A stretch of 42,820 bases of DNA from the NCBI GenBank assembly GCA_017546705.1, contig JAFYSB010000026.1:1-42820 (forward strand), given 5' to 3'. The translations under genes were made by a program, and so were the position numbers. This stretch comes from Paludibacteraceae bacterium. Its GTDB lineage: Bacteria; Bacteroidota; Bacteroidia; Bacteroidales; Paludibacteraceae. Below are positions 5,867-15,376 of the stretch, piece after piece. The notes beneath the pieces are model-generated. The model had not been told where the DNA came from. It made no database searches and saw nothing but the letters and a program-made list of their open reading frames with translations. Numbering within the stretch: position 1 is the stretch's first letter; every line of letters starts with the position of its first letter.

Positions 5867-8655
5867 ATGAGGATGTAATTCATATTCACAGGGCACGCAC
5901 GCATAACCTAAAGGACATCACCGTAGATATACCGCGCAACAAGTTGGTAGTCATCTCGGGCGTCAGTGGTAGCGGCAAGTCATCTTTGGCCTTCGACACA
6001 TTGTTTGCCGAAGGTCAAAGGCGTTATGTGGAAAGCCTTAGTTCATATGCGCGCCAGTTTCTTGGGCGTATGCAAAAGCCCGATGTGGATTTTATTGACG
6101 GTATTCCGCCTGCTATTGCTATCGAACAAAAAGTCACTAATCGCAACCCACGTAGTACCGTGGGAACGGTGACGGAGATTTACGAATACCTCAAACTGCT
6201 ATACGCACGCGCTGGCAAGACAATCTCGCCTATCAGCGGACAAGAGGTGAAACGACATAGCATCCACGATGTGGTGCAGTGTCTGCGTCAACAACCAGTG
6301 GGCACTAAAGTGATGTTGCTGGCGCCTATTGTTGCTAAAAATGTTGCTCAGCAATTGGAGATTTGGCAGCAACAAGGTTTTTCGCGTCTATATCGCATTC
6401 ATGAGGATGGCAAGGGCGAAGTGCTGCGTATCTCCCAATTTTCTGCGCAGAACGAAGAGCAGCATAATCCTACCTATACCACCCATCTGCTGGTTGATCG
6501 AATCATTGCGGATGGTGAAGAAAGTACACTCAACCGCTTTGCGGACTCGGTACAAACAGCGTTCTTCGAAGGAAAAGGCGAATGTAAGTTGGCCATAGAA
6601 TTGCCCGCAAATGTGCAACAGGAATCAGGAGTCGGGAATCGGGAATCAGATAGTTATTATCATGCAACATTCTCACAGCGTTACGAAGCTGACGGTATTA
6701 CCTTTGTAGAACCCACCGAGCATTTATTTGACTTCAACAACCCACTGGGTGCTTGCCCTACTTGTGGCGGTTATGGTAATGTGATTGGCATTGATCCCGA
6801 TTTGGTGGTACCCGACAAAACCAAAACGATTTATGAGGGCGCTATCGCCTGCTGGCGAGGCGAGAAGATGAGCCAATGGAATGATGCGCTGATCTATGCA
6901 GCAGATAAGTTCGATTTTCCAATCCATACGCCTTTCTATGCACTTACAAACGAACAAAAGCAGTTGCTATGGCTCGGAAATGAACATTTTCACGGACTAA
7001 ACGACTTTTTCCACGAATTAGAAAGCAAACAATATGCCAAGATTCAATACCGCGTGATGCTCAGTCGCTACCGCGGTAAAGCCATTTGTCCCGACTGCCT
7101 TGGCAAACGCCTACGCAAAGAGGCGGAATATGTGTTGGTAGAGGGCAAATCCATCACGGAGCTTTGTCAAATACCGATTGACAGTTTACAGTTGATAGTT
7201 GACAGTTGGCAACTTCCAGAGGCTTTTAATCCTTTGGTTTTGGAGATTCGTTCGAGACTTCAGTTTATGCAAGATGTGGGCTTAGGCTATTTGACTCTCA
7301 GCCGCATGTCGAGCACATTGTCAGGTGGCGAAGGTCAGCGTATCAACCTGGCTAAGTCACTAGGCAGCAGCTTAGTAGGTTCGCTCTATGTACTAGACGA
7401 ACCCAGCATCGGTCTGCACCCACGCGATACGCAACGCCTGATTCATGTATTGAAACAGTTGCGTGATCTCGGCAATACGATCGTGGTTGTAGAGCATGAT
7501 GATGAGATACAAAAAGCAGCGGATTATACCATTGAAATAGGTCCAAAAGCGGGTCGTCATGGCGGCGAAGTGGTGTATGCAGGCGCACCCAAGATAGAGA
7601 AATTCACCTACTCCATTCCGCCTTTCCGTCGCACTTGGAACAACTACATTGAGGTCATCGGTGCTACAGAAAACAACCTCAAGAATATCAATGTCCGCTT
7701 CCCGCTGAATGTGATGACAGTGGTAACGGGTGTCAGTGGTAGTGGCAAATCATCGCTTATTACAAAGGTTCTATACCCTGCTTTGAAAAAGCACTATGGT
7801 GGCATCGCTGAGCGAACTGGCGACTTCGGCAGTCTGCGTGGCAGCTTGCATCTGATTCAGAATGTGGAGTTTGTGGACCAAAACCCACTAACCAAGTCCT
7901 CCCGTTCTAACCCAGTAACCTACCTCAAAGCATACGATGAAATACGCAAATTATATGCCGATCAACAACTTAGCAAACAGATGGGCTTCACCCCTGCGCA
8001 TTTCTCGTTCAACACCATGGGCGGACGCTGCGAAGCGTGTCAAGGCGAGGGAAAAGTGACCATTGAGATGCAGTTTATGGCAGATATTACGCTGGAATGC
8101 GAACACTGCCACGGCAAGCGATTCAAGCAAGATGTATTGGATGTCCTATACCGCGAAAAAAACATTTACGATATCCTCGAAATGACTGTAAATCAAGCGA
8201 TTGAGTTCTTCTCCGAAGATTCGGCTTGTAAGAAGATAGTCAATCGCTTGCGCCCATTGCAAGATGTAGGTATCGGATATGTGAAACTTGGTCAAGCGGG
8301 CAGCACACTATCAGGTGGCGAGAGCCAACGCGTAAAGTTGGCATCGTTCTTAGCACAGGAGAATGCCACCCCTACACTCTTCATCTTTGACGAACCCACC
8401 ACGGGCTTGCACCACCATGATGTAACCATTCTGCTGAAAGCTCTTAACGCATTGATTAGCAGGGGACATACGATATTGATTATTGAGCACAACCCATCGG
8501 TAATCTTATCGGCTGATCACATCATCGACCTCGGAAAAGAAGGTGGCGACTTAGGCGGTTATATCGTAGCCGAAGGTACACCTGAGGACATTATGCAATG
8601 TGCCGATAGCTACACCGGCAAGGCGTTAAACGAGTTGAAGGATAGTTTCATCTAA
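5863..8655 (+). CDS. uvrA: Excinuclease ABC subunit UvrA
   Basis: UvrA is the damage-sensing ATPase of nucleotide excision repair. The 930-residue protein has two ABC modules: Walker A GVSGSGKSS at residues 33-41 and again in GVSGSGKSSLITKV, with signatures LSGGEGQRI and LSGGESQRV. Zinc ligands are visible as C298/C301, C409/C412 and, in module two, C723/C726 with C746/C749. The first CxxC pair of Escherichia coli UvrA is replaced (FSQRYEADGITF), as I would expect for this phylum. The start is TTG at 5863, sharing bases with the preceding TGA (TTGA). No ATG or GTG is available in frame near it, and the protein must begin here to keep the N-terminal strand. Two low-complexity islands (6621-6649, 7178-7209) encode insert-like stretches. 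Confidence 0.96.
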   Translation: MNEDVIHIHRARTHNLKDITVDIPRNKLVVISGVSGSGKSSLAFDTLFAEGQRRYVESLSSYARQFLGRMQKPDVDFIDGIPPAIAIEQKVTNRNPRSTVGTVTEIYEYLKLLYARAGKTISPISGQEVKRHSIHDVVQCLRQQPVGTKVMLLAPIVAKNVAQQLEIWQQQGFSRLYRIHEDGKGEVLRISQFSAQNEEQHNPTYTTHLLVDRIIADGEESTLNRFADSVQTAFFEGKGECKLAIELPANVQQESGVGNRESDSYYHATFSQRYEADGITFVEPTEHLFDFNNPLGACPTCGGYGNVIGIDPDLVVPDKTKTIYEGAIACWRGEKMSQWNDALIYAADKFDFPIHTPFYALTNEQKQLLWLGNEHFHGLNDFFHELESKQYAKIQYRVMLSRYRGKAICPDCLGKRLRKEAEYVLVEGKSITELCQIPIDSLQLIVDSWQLPEAFNPLVLEIRSRLQFMQDVGLGYLTLSRMSSTLSGGEGQRINLAKSLGSSLVGSLYVLDEPSIGLHPRDTQRLIHVLKQLRDLGNTIVVVEHDDEIQKAADYTIEIGPKAGRHGGEVVYAGAPKIEKFTYSIPPFRRTWNNYIEVIGATENNLKNINVRFPLNVMTVVTGVSGSGKSSLITKVLYPALKKHYGGIAERTGDFGSLRGSLHLIQNVEFVDQNPLTKSSRSNPVTYLKAYDEIRKLYADQQLSKQMGFTPAHFSFNTMGGRCEACQGEGKVTIEMQFMADITLECEHCHGKRFKQDVLDVLYREKNIYDILEMTVNQAIEFFSEDSACKKIVNRLRPLQDVGIGYVKLGQAGSTLSGGESQRVKLASFLAQENATPTLFIFDEPTTGLHHHDVTILLKALNALISRGHTILIIEHNPSVILSADHIIDLGKEGGDLGGYIVAEGTPEDIMQCADSYTGKALNELKDSFI
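6621..6649. repeat. Micro-repeat island inside uvrA (GGAATC units)
   Basis: GGAATC and its variants repeat four to five times, encoding ESGVGNRES. The island lies just before the first zinc module, in a loop where UvrA homologues vary in length. Confidence 0.7.
7178..7209. repeat. Micro-repeat island inside uvrA (TTGACAGT/TTACAGT units)
   Basis: Successive units TTGACAGT, TTACAGT, TGATAGT, TGACAGT encode DSLQLIVDSWQL near residues 439-450. Repeats of the TTGACAGTT kind look like non-coding low-complexity DNA rather than conserved UvrA codons. Confidence 0.65.
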
Positions 8656-8715
8656 TTTCCCCATCCGCACCGCACAATAACCAGACAATTACCGCACTAT
8701 TTATTACGGATTTAG

Positions 8716-8730
8716 ATGCCTCTTAGGCAT
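8716..8730. terminator. Short hairpin after uvrA
   Basis: ATGCCT and AGGCAT form a 6-base stem with a CTT loop, 60 bases after the uvrA stop. No T run follows, so it is a weak terminator candidate. The rest of 8656-8833 holds the next promoter and nothing else I recognise. Confidence 0.3.
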
Positions 8731-8775
8731 AATCGGTAGAAAACAGCAAAAAATAATCTATTTTTTGTAGTAATG

Positions 8776-8806
8776 TTGTGTAATTCAAAAATTTTGTGTA
8801 ACTTTG
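8776..8806 (+). promoter_or_regulatory. Promoter of the S9 peptidase gene
   Basis: TTG (8776-8778), a 20-base spacer and TAACTTTG (8799-8806) match the phylum consensus. The predicted leader is about 20 bases to the ATG at 8834. Confidence 0.7.
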
Positions 8807-8833
8807 CGCGATATTTGAAGAATTACAACAACT

Positions 8834-10921
8834 ATGCGTAAATTGATATTCATGGCTACTCTTGCCCTACTGGCAACCTCATGTCAAAACAAAGCGGATG
8901 CCACCAAAGCACCTATCACTAAACCCGAAATTACTATCGAAGGCGGCCGCCTTACCCCTGAAGCACTTTGGGCGATGGGACGTATCAACTCGGTACTGCC
9001 CAATGAGCAAACCGAGCAGATCGCCTATACCGTCAGTTACTACAGCGTAGAGGAGAATCGTTCTTCCTCATGGATTCGTGTGGCAAAAGAAGATAAAGCA
9101 GGTCGATTGCAGACACAAAGCGAATGGGTAGGCTACGAGCCTGCATGGTGGGGCAATGATATTGCATATCTCAAGGCAGGAAAACTATACGTAAAAGGCG
9201 GCAAGGCGAAAGATGCATGCCTCAAGGGCTTTGACAAGGATATTGAGGGTTTCCTACTCTCTCCTCAAGGCGACAAGATCATTCTCATTGCACAAGTAAA
9301 GACCGTAGCTAGTACAACGGACAAACATCCTGACCTGCCATTGGCTTCGGGTCGCGTAGTAGATGACCTGATGTACAAGCATTGGGACGAGTGGACAGAG
9401 ACTGCACCTCACCCTTTCCTCTGCGACCTGAAAAGAGAAAAGGGAAAATTGGTAGTGAGCAATTGCGTGGATCTTTTAGAAGGTACTCCATATGAATCTC
9501 CTATGAAGCCTTTTGGCGGTGTTGAGCAATTGGCGTGGAGCCCAGATGGCAACACCATAGCCTACACCTGCCGCAAGAAAAGTGGATTGGATTATGCCGT
9601 TTCAACCAATTCCGACATATATCTTTATAACTTGGAAACTGGCACGCACACCAACCTTACCGAGGGTAATATGGGCTACGATACCAACCCTAGCTATTCG
9701 CCCAACGGTGAGTACATTGCATGGCAATCCATGGAGCGTGACGGCTATGAGAGCGATGAGAATAGACTGATGATTTGCCACCTCGCTACGGGCGAGCAAC
9801 GATTCCTTACACAAGGTATGGAAACCAATGTAGATAGTTACTACTGGAAAGACAACAGCTCACTTGTTTTCAGCGCCGTATGGCATGGATGTTCAATGCT
9901 CTACGAGGTACAATTCTCAACTTCTGAACACCTAAACTCCTCAACTCCTAACCTCAAAACACTCACCGCGGGGCAATACGACTATGTGCCTGGCGGTAAT
10001 ATCGACAGCACCTACTATTGCCTGCGTCATTCAATGCGTGAGGCTAACGAAATCTTCCGCTTTAAGCAAGGTGAAGCACCCGTGCAGATTAGTCACGAGA
10101 ATGAGAACATCTATGCGCAAATCACCATGGGAGAAGTGGTACCTCGTTGGCAAAAAACTACTGATGGAAAGGACATGCTGACATGGATCATCTATCCTCC
10201 TCACTTCGACCCTAGCAAAAAATACCCTACTCTGCTCTATTGTGAAGGTGGACCTCAATCTCCGGTGAGCCAGTTCTGGAGTTTCCGCTGGAACTTTATG
10301 ATGATGTCTGCCAACGATTATATTATCGTAGCCCCAAACCGTCGTGGTCTTCCTGGCTTTGGCAATGAGTGGAACGAACAAATCAGCGGTGACTATGGAG
10401 GTCAATGTATGAAGGACTACCTATCGGCTATTGATGAATTTGTAGCCAACGAACCATACGTGGATAAAGACCATCTAGGCTGCGTAGGTGCGTCGTTTGG
10501 AGGATTCAGCGTATATTGGTTGGCTGGTCATCACAACAAGCGCTTCAAAGCGTTTATTGCCCACGATGGTATCTTCAATATGGAGATGCAATACCTCGAG
10601 ACCGAGGAGAAATGGTTTGCTAATTGGGACATGGGTGGCGCCTATTGGGATAAGAAGAACCAGATTGCACAACGCACCTTTGCCAACTCGCCACATCTCT
10701 TTGTGGACAAGTGGGACACTCCTATCCTTTGTATTCATGGCGAAAAGGACTATCGTATTCTTGCCAACCAAGGTATGGCAGCATTTGATGCAGCCAAGAT
10801 GCGCGGAGTGGAAGCCCAACTGCTCATTTTCCCAGATGAGAACCATTGGGTATTGAAGCCCCAAAATGGTATCTTGTGGCAACGCACATTCTTCAGTTGG
10901 TTGGATAAATGGTTGAAATAG
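8834..10921 (+). CDS. S9-family prolyl oligopeptidase (DPP-like lipoprotein)
   Basis: A serine peptidase of family S9, which usually clips dipeptides or oligopeptides after proline or related residues. The N-terminus is a lipoprotein signal: MRKLIFMATLALLATSC with the lipobox cysteine at residue 17, so the mature enzyme should be anchored in the envelope. Residues about 60-430 look like the beta-propeller, with TolB/PD40-type repeats such as AWSPDGNTIAYT and SYSPNGEYIAWQS. The C-terminal alpha/beta-hydrolase domain has the nucleophile Ser554 in GASFGGFS, Asp639 in GEKDYRI and His671 in DENHWV. The length of 695 residues suits DPP4/DPP5-like members. A low-complexity island (9915-9958) sits between propeller strands. 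The exact specificity cannot be read from the sequence. Confidence 0.9.
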   Translation: MRKLIFMATLALLATSCQNKADATKAPITKPEITIEGGRLTPEALWAMGRINSVLPNEQTEQIAYTVSYYSVEENRSSSWIRVAKEDKAGRLQTQSEWVGYEPAWWGNDIAYLKAGKLYVKGGKAKDACLKGFDKDIEGFLLSPQGDKIILIAQVKTVASTTDKHPDLPLASGRVVDDLMYKHWDEWTETAPHPFLCDLKREKGKLVVSNCVDLLEGTPYESPMKPFGGVEQLAWSPDGNTIAYTCRKKSGLDYAVSTNSDIYLYNLETGTHTNLTEGNMGYDTNPSYSPNGEYIAWQSMERDGYESDENRLMICHLATGEQRFLTQGMETNVDSYYWKDNSSLVFSAVWHGCSMLYEVQFSTSEHLNSSTPNLKTLTAGQYDYVPGGNIDSTYYCLRHSMREANEIFRFKQGEAPVQISHENENIYAQITMGEVVPRWQKTTDGKDMLTWIIYPPHFDPSKKYPTLLYCEGGPQSPVSQFWSFRWNFMMMSANDYIIVAPNRRGLPGFGNEWNEQISGDYGGQCMKDYLSAIDEFVANEPYVDKDHLGCVGASFGGFSVYWLAGHHNKRFKAFIAHDGIFNMEMQYLETEEKWFANWDMGGAYWDKKNQIAQRTFANSPHLFVDKWDTPILCIHGEKDYRILANQGMAAFDAAKMRGVEAQLLIFPDENHWVLKPQNGILWQRTFFSWLDKWLK
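9915..9958. repeat. 8-base micro-repeat island inside the S9 peptidase gene
   Basis: Read on the reverse strand the island is a series of 8-base units: GGAGTTGA, GGAGTTTA, GGTGTTCA, GAAGTTGA. On the coding strand it gives the loop STSEHLNSSTPNLKT. The 14-mer AACTCCTCAACTCC (9935-9948) and 10-mer CTGAACACCT (9924-9933) recur in reverse complement inside the vapE-like gene at 41872-41885 and 41863-41872. Confidence 0.8.
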
Positions 10922-10944
10922 TTTAGTGTTGATAGAATAAAGAA

Positions 10945-11688
10945 ATGGTAAGTTTAAAAGGAAAAACAGCATTAATCACAGGTGCATCACGCGGTATTGG
11001 ACGTGCTATTGCACTGTGCTATGCCGAATATGGTTGCGACATTGCTTTCACCGACATACACCGTGACGATGCAGCAGAGCAACTCATATGCGAGTTAGAA
11101 ACCAAAGGTGTGAAAGCCCATTTCATTGAAAGCAATGCCGCCGATTTCGATGCGGCACATGCAGTGATTGAGGAGGTGGTGAGCATATTTGGGAAGTTGG
11201 ATATACTGGTGTGCAATGCAGGTATCACACGCGACACGCTGCTCATGCGGATGAACGAGTCACAATGGGATAGTGTGATCGATGTGAATCTAAAATCGGT
11301 ATTCAACTATTGCCACGCAGCTACTCCGCAGATGATGCGTCAACGCAGTGGCAGCATCATTGCCATGTCATCCGTAGTAGGTATTGGAGGCAATGCGGGG
11401 CAAGCTAACTATGCCGCATCCAAAGCAGGTATCATCGGTTTTATCAAGTCGCTGAGCAAAGAATTGGGTAGCCGCAATATCCGAGCCAATGCTATCGCAC
11501 CTGGATTTATCTTAACAGATATGACCTTAGCATTGCCTGAAGCCACGCGTGCAGAGATGGTGAAGATGATACCTATGCGTCGCTGTGGCGAAACCGAGGA
11601 AGTGGCCAAAGTAGCACTATTCTTGGCATCAGATCTCTCATCATATGTTTCAGGACAAGTGATTTCGGTCAACGGAGCAATGGGATAA
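10945..11688 (+). CDS. fabG: 3-oxoacyl-[acyl-carrier-protein] reductase FabG
   Basis: A classical short-chain dehydrogenase of 247 residues that reduces 3-oxoacyl-ACP with NADPH in fatty-acid elongation. Visible signatures are the cofactor motif TGASRGIG near residue 13, NAG (in VCNAGITRDTLLMRM, typical of FabG), the catalytic serine in MSSVVG, YAASK for the Tyr-x3-Lys pair, and the C-terminal GQVISVNGAMG. It starts 23 bases after the peptidase stop and has no obvious promoter of its own, so it is probably co-transcribed with its neighbours. Other short-chain dehydrogenases could look similar, but the DTLLMRM segment and ending favour FabG. Confidence 0.9.
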   Translation: MVSLKGKTALITGASRGIGRAIALCYAEYGCDIAFTDIHRDDAAEQLICELETKGVKAHFIESNAADFDAAHAVIEEVVSIFGKLDILVCNAGITRDTLLMRMNESQWDSVIDVNLKSVFNYCHAATPQMMRQRSGSIIAMSSVVGIGGNAGQANYAASKAGIIGFIKSLSKELGSRNIRANAIAPGFILTDMTLALPEATRAEMVKMIPMRRCGETEEVAKVALFLASDLSSYVSGQVISVNGAMG

Positions 11689-11729
11689 TTAATCACATAA
11701 ATAGCCAATAAATAAAAAAATACAACGAT

Positions 11730-13025
11730 ATGAAATTGAACGACAGAGTAATTGCAGTCATTGGACTGGGTTATGTAGGATTGCCTCTGGCAATTGAGTA
11801 TGGTAAGAAGTACCGCGTGATTGGTTTTGACATCTATCAAGCTCGTGTGGATGAGTTGAATCGTGGCGAAGATCACACCTTAGAGGCCGACCTCGTAGGT
11901 ATGAGACAAGCGCGCGATGCATACGAGAGCACCAAGAAGATTGGTCTCACTTTCACCAGCAACATGGAGGACCTAAAGCAAGTGAATACGTACATTGTCA
12001 CCGTCCCTACTCCAATTGACCGCTTCAACAACCCTGACCTCACGCCGCTATTAAAAGCCAGTGAGACCATCGGTAAGACCTTGCAAAAAGGCGATTTAGT
12101 GATTTATGAATCAACCGTTTATCCAGGTTGTACCGAGGAAGATTGCGTACCCGTATTGGAGAAGTTCAGCGGTTTGAAATTCAATGAGGATTTCTACTGC
12201 GGCTATTCACCAGAGCGTATTAACCCAGGTGACAAGGTGAATACCTTGACCAAGATTAAGAAGATTACTTCGGGTTCTACTCCAGAGATAGCAGACTTGG
12301 TGGATGCACTGTACAACTCCATCTTGGAGAACGGCACCCACAAAGCCCCTAACATGAAGGTGGCAGAGGCAGCAAAGGCGGTAGAGAATAGCCAACGCGA
12401 CGTGAATATCTCGTTTATGAACGAGTTGGCATTGATTTGCGACCGTGTGGGTATTGACACCAACGACGTCATCGAAGCAGCAGGTAGCAAGTGGAACTTC
12501 TTGAAGTATCGTCCTGGTTTGGTAGGCGGCCACTGTATCTCCGTGGACCCATACTACTTGGCACACAAGGCCAAATCGCTGGGTTATGATCCACAAGTGA
12601 TTCTTTCAGGTCGTGCAGTCAACAACTCTATCGCTAAGTTCATCGCCGATAAAGTGCTGAAACTGATGATTCAAAAAGACCACAAGATCAAAGATTCACA
12701 TGTTTTGATTTTGGGTGTGACATTCAAGGAAAACTGCCCTGACTGCCGCAACACCAAAGTGGTGGATATTGTAGAAGAATTGGAAGACTTTGGCTGCTGC
12801 GTGGACATCTACGACCCATGGGCTAGTGCCGAAGTAGTGAAACATGAATATGGCAAGGAGCTGATTGCAGCCATCGACCCTGACAAGGAATATGCAGCTG
12901 TGATTGCCTGCGTAAGCCACAACCAATTCAAGACATTCGACTTCAAGAAATACAAAGAGATGAACGCCGTAATCTTCGACGTGAAAGACTTTGTAGATCG
13001 TAGTGTGGTAGACAGTAGATTGTAA
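11730..13025 (+). CDS. UDP-HexNAc dehydrogenase, TviB/WbpA type
   Basis: A 431-residue member of the UDP-glucose/GDP-mannose dehydrogenase family. It should oxidise C6 of an N-acetylated UDP-sugar to the uronic acid with two NAD. It has the Rossmann start VIAVIGLGYVGLPLA and the active-site Cys269 in GGHCISVDPYYL. The wording of that motif and of VPTPIDRFNNPDLTPL resembles TviB/WbpA-type enzymes (UDP-GlcNAc, UDP-GalNAc or UDP-ManNAc dehydrogenases) more than UDP-glucose dehydrogenase. It lies directly before Ugd, 41 bases after fabG. With WecB in the window, UDP-ManNAcA or a related uronate is a plausible product; the exact substrate is inference. Confidence 0.88.
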   Translation: MKLNDRVIAVIGLGYVGLPLAIEYGKKYRVIGFDIYQARVDELNRGEDHTLEADLVGMRQARDAYESTKKIGLTFTSNMEDLKQVNTYIVTVPTPIDRFNNPDLTPLLKASETIGKTLQKGDLVIYESTVYPGCTEEDCVPVLEKFSGLKFNEDFYCGYSPERINPGDKVNTLTKIKKITSGSTPEIADLVDALYNSILENGTHKAPNMKVAEAAKAVENSQRDVNISFMNELALICDRVGIDTNDVIEAAGSKWNFLKYRPGLVGGHCISVDPYYLAHKAKSLGYDPQVILSGRAVNNSIAKFIADKVLKLMIQKDHKIKDSHVLILGVTFKENCPDCRNTKVVDIVEELEDFGCCVDIYDPWASAEVVKHEYGKELIAAIDPDKEYAAVIACVSHNQFKTFDFKKYKEMNAVIFDVKDFVDRSVVDSRL

Positions 13026-13057
13026 TTTTGAGTTAAACATTTTGAGTTAATACTTAG

Positions 13058-14296
13058 ATGATTATTGCAGTAGCAGGAACGGGATATGTGGGCTTGTCGA
13101 TGGCAACACTATTGGCACAACATCACAAGGTGCTGGCGGTGGATATCGTACCCGAAAAGGTGGAGATGATCAATCGCCGCCAATCGCCTATTCAAGACGA
13201 ATATATCGAGAAGTATTTCGCAGAAAAGCAATTGGACTTGACTGCCACCTTAGATGCTGAAATGGCATACAAGGAGGCAGAAATAGTGGTGATTGCTGCA
13301 CCTACGAACTACGACAGTCAGAAAAACTATTTCGATACTTCGGCTGTGGAATCGGTAATCGAAGTGGTATTGCGTGTGAATCCGCAAGCAATCATGGTGA
13401 TCAAATCCACCATACCAGTTGGTTACACAGAATCTGTGCGTAAAAAATTTGGCACAGAAAATATCCTATTCTCGCCCGAGTTCCTACGTGAGAGCAAGGC
13501 GTTGTATGACAATCTTTATCCATCGCGCATCATTGTGGGAACAGATGTTAATAATCCTCGATTGGTGGAGGCTGCCAAGAAGTTTGCTGCATTATTGCAA
13601 GAGGGCGCCATAAAACCAGAGGTTGATACCTTGTTTATGGGCTTTACGGAGGCAGAGGCTGTCAAGTTGTTTGCCAATACGTACTTGGCATTGCGCGTAA
13701 GCTACTTCAATGAGTTGGACACCTACGCTGAGATGAAAGGGCTTGACACACAATCGATTATCAACGGCGTGTGTCTTGACCCTCGTATCGGTACGCACTA
13801 CAACAACCCATCGTTTGGCTATGGCGGCTATTGTTTGCCCAAAGATACAAAGCAGCTGTTGGCTAACTACCAAGATGTGCCCGAGAACTTGATTGAGGCG
13901 ATTGTAGAGAGTAATCGTACACGTAAAGATTTCATAGCAGACCGTGTGCTAGCCAAAGCAGGGTATTATGACTATTACAACAATGGTCAGTACAATGCCC
14001 AAGAGGAGCATACATGCGTGATTGGCGTATATCGCCTGACGATGAAGTCAAATTCAGACAATTTCCGCCAGTCCAGTATCCAAGGTATCATGAAGCGCGT
14101 AAAAGCTAAGGGTGCTCAGGTGATTATCTACGAGCCCACTCTGACGGATGGTTCCACCTTCTTTGGTTCGTTGGTAGTCAATGATTTAGCACAATTCAAA
14201 GCACAATCACAGGCGATTATTGCTAACCGCTATGATACCTGTCTGGAAGATGTGAAAGAGAAAGTATATACGAGAGATATTTTTAGGAGAGATTAA
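13058..14296 (+). CDS. ugd: UDP-glucose 6-dehydrogenase
   Basis: Makes UDP-glucuronate from UDP-glucose. The 412-residue protein opens [20 protein letters not shown]. It has the family signature [20 protein letters not shown], and the active-site cysteine is Cys259 in [14 protein letters not shown], the wording typical of short Ugd enzymes. It follows the TviB/WbpA-like dehydrogenase by 32 bases and precedes the prenyltransferase by three. The product would feed the UDP-glucuronate 4-epimerase encoded at 29264-30289 in the polysaccharide operon. Confidence 0.92.
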   Translation: MIIAVAGTGYVGLSMATLLAQHHKVLAVDIVPEKVEMINRRQSPIQDEYIEKYFAEKQLDLTATLDAEMAYKEAEIVVIAAPTNYDSQKNYFDTSAVESVIEVVLRVNPQAIMVIKSTIPVGYTESVRKKFGTENILFSPEFLRESKALYDNLYPSRIIVGTDVNNPRLVEAAKKFAALLQEGAIKPEVDTLFMGFTEAEAVKLFANTYLALRVSYFNELDTYAEMKGLDTQSIINGVCLDPRIGTHYNNPSFGYGGYCLPKDTKQLLANYQDVPENLIEAIVESNRTRKDFIADRVLAKAGYYDYYNNGQYNAQEEHTCVIGVYRLTMKSNSDNFRQSSIQGIMKRVKAKGAQVIIYEPTLTDGSTFFGSLVVNDLAQFKAQSQAIIANRYDTCLEDVKEKVYTRDIFRRD

Positions 14297-14299
14297 TCT

Positions 14300-15349
14300 A
14301 TGTCAACTTTCCTTTTTTGGTTTAAAAATGCACGCAATATTGCATTGCCACAATCAGCGTTACCGTGTTTAGCAGCCATCATACTCTGCATTGGTCAAGA
14401 AGGCTTTCTATGGTGGTTAGCCTTTCCTGTATTCTTTGGTATATGCGCGGCTCACTTGGGAATGAACCTCGCGGATGATTATTTCGATTTTAAACATGAC
14501 TCCCGCATACGCTCAGACTTGAGTAGTACTAGTATCCGTGCTCGTATGGAAAAATGCCACTATCTTCAACGAGAAGGTGATACAGCAACAGGCGAACGCA
14601 AAGCCACCATCAGCCAACTGGGTTGGGCAGTGGTAGCATTTCTAGGTTTTGCTGCATTGATGGGAGGTATCACTTTTGTTGCACAATGGCTCATCCATGG
14701 CTGGCAAGCTGCCATAGGCATTGTCATTTATGCCGTAGCAGGTCTCATCGTAGGAATCAACTACTCAGGCAAACCCCTCGAATTGGGTTATCATGGTTTG
14801 GGCGAATTGGTTATCGGTCTGATGTTCGGTCCGCTCAACATGATGGGCGTACAGGCGGCATTGACAGGTGCTCCCTTCACATGGCAAATGCTGTGCATAA
14901 GTATAGGCATCGGTTGTATGGTAACCAACATCGTGTATGTTCACTCGGTCATGGAAGTAGATGCTGATGCCGAGTTGGGTAAGATGACTTTCGCACGATT
15001 GCTCAAAAGCAAAAAAGCAATGATTATCTTTATCGGAATCTTTGCTATTGTACCATTCGTGATGTTGGCGTTAGGTATCGGATTGGGGTGGTGGAGCCCA
15101 TGGTATCTCCTAACTATCGCTACACTGCCAATGTCCATATTCCTAATCCACTCTACCCGATTGTTTGCCTATGGTTTGCCCCGCAACGATACCCCTCGCT
15201 GGTGGATGGGGCCGATGGGTGATTGGGAAGGATATAAGCAGGCAGGAATGGATTGGTTCTTATTCCGTTGGCTATTGGCACGCAATATCTGCACCTTCTT
15301 CTGCCTAATACTGATGGTAGTACATATCGTATTGCGAATTATTGGATAA
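14300..15349 (+). CDS. UbiA-family prenyltransferase (MenA-like)
   Basis: An integral membrane protein of 349 residues with about eight or nine hydrophobic helices. The first prenyl-diphosphate/Mg2+ site reads NLADDYFDFKHD, close to the NxxxDxxxD motif of UbiA enzymes. The second acidic site is probably VMEVDADAELGKMTFARLL. The segment YHGLGELVIGLMFGPLNMMGV resembles 1,4-dihydroxy-2-naphthoate prenyltransferase (MenA), which makes demethylmenaquinone, the quinone of this phylum. Compared with usual MenA it has a roughly 40-residue hydrophilic loop after the first motif (residues about 70-110) and a WWMGPMGDWEGYKQAGMDW loop near the C-terminus. A MenA paralogue with another aromatic acceptor is possible. 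It is tightly linked to ugd (three bases) and the radical SAM gene (27 bases). Confidence 0.75.
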   Translation: MSTFLFWFKNARNIALPQSALPCLAAIILCIGQEGFLWWLAFPVFFGICAAHLGMNLADDYFDFKHDSRIRSDLSSTSIRARMEKCHYLQREGDTATGERKATISQLGWAVVAFLGFAALMGGITFVAQWLIHGWQAAIGIVIYAVAGLIVGINYSGKPLELGYHGLGELVIGLMFGPLNMMGVQAALTGAPFTWQMLCISIGIGCMVTNIVYVHSVMEVDADAELGKMTFARLLKSKKAMIIFIGIFAIVPFVMLALGIGLGWWSPWYLLTIATLPMSIFLIHSTRLFAYGLPRNDTPRWWMGPMGDWEGYKQAGMDWFLFRWLLARNICTFFCLILMVVHIVLRIIG

Positions 15350-15376
15350 ACATTTCAGTTTTCACCTTCCTACAAT

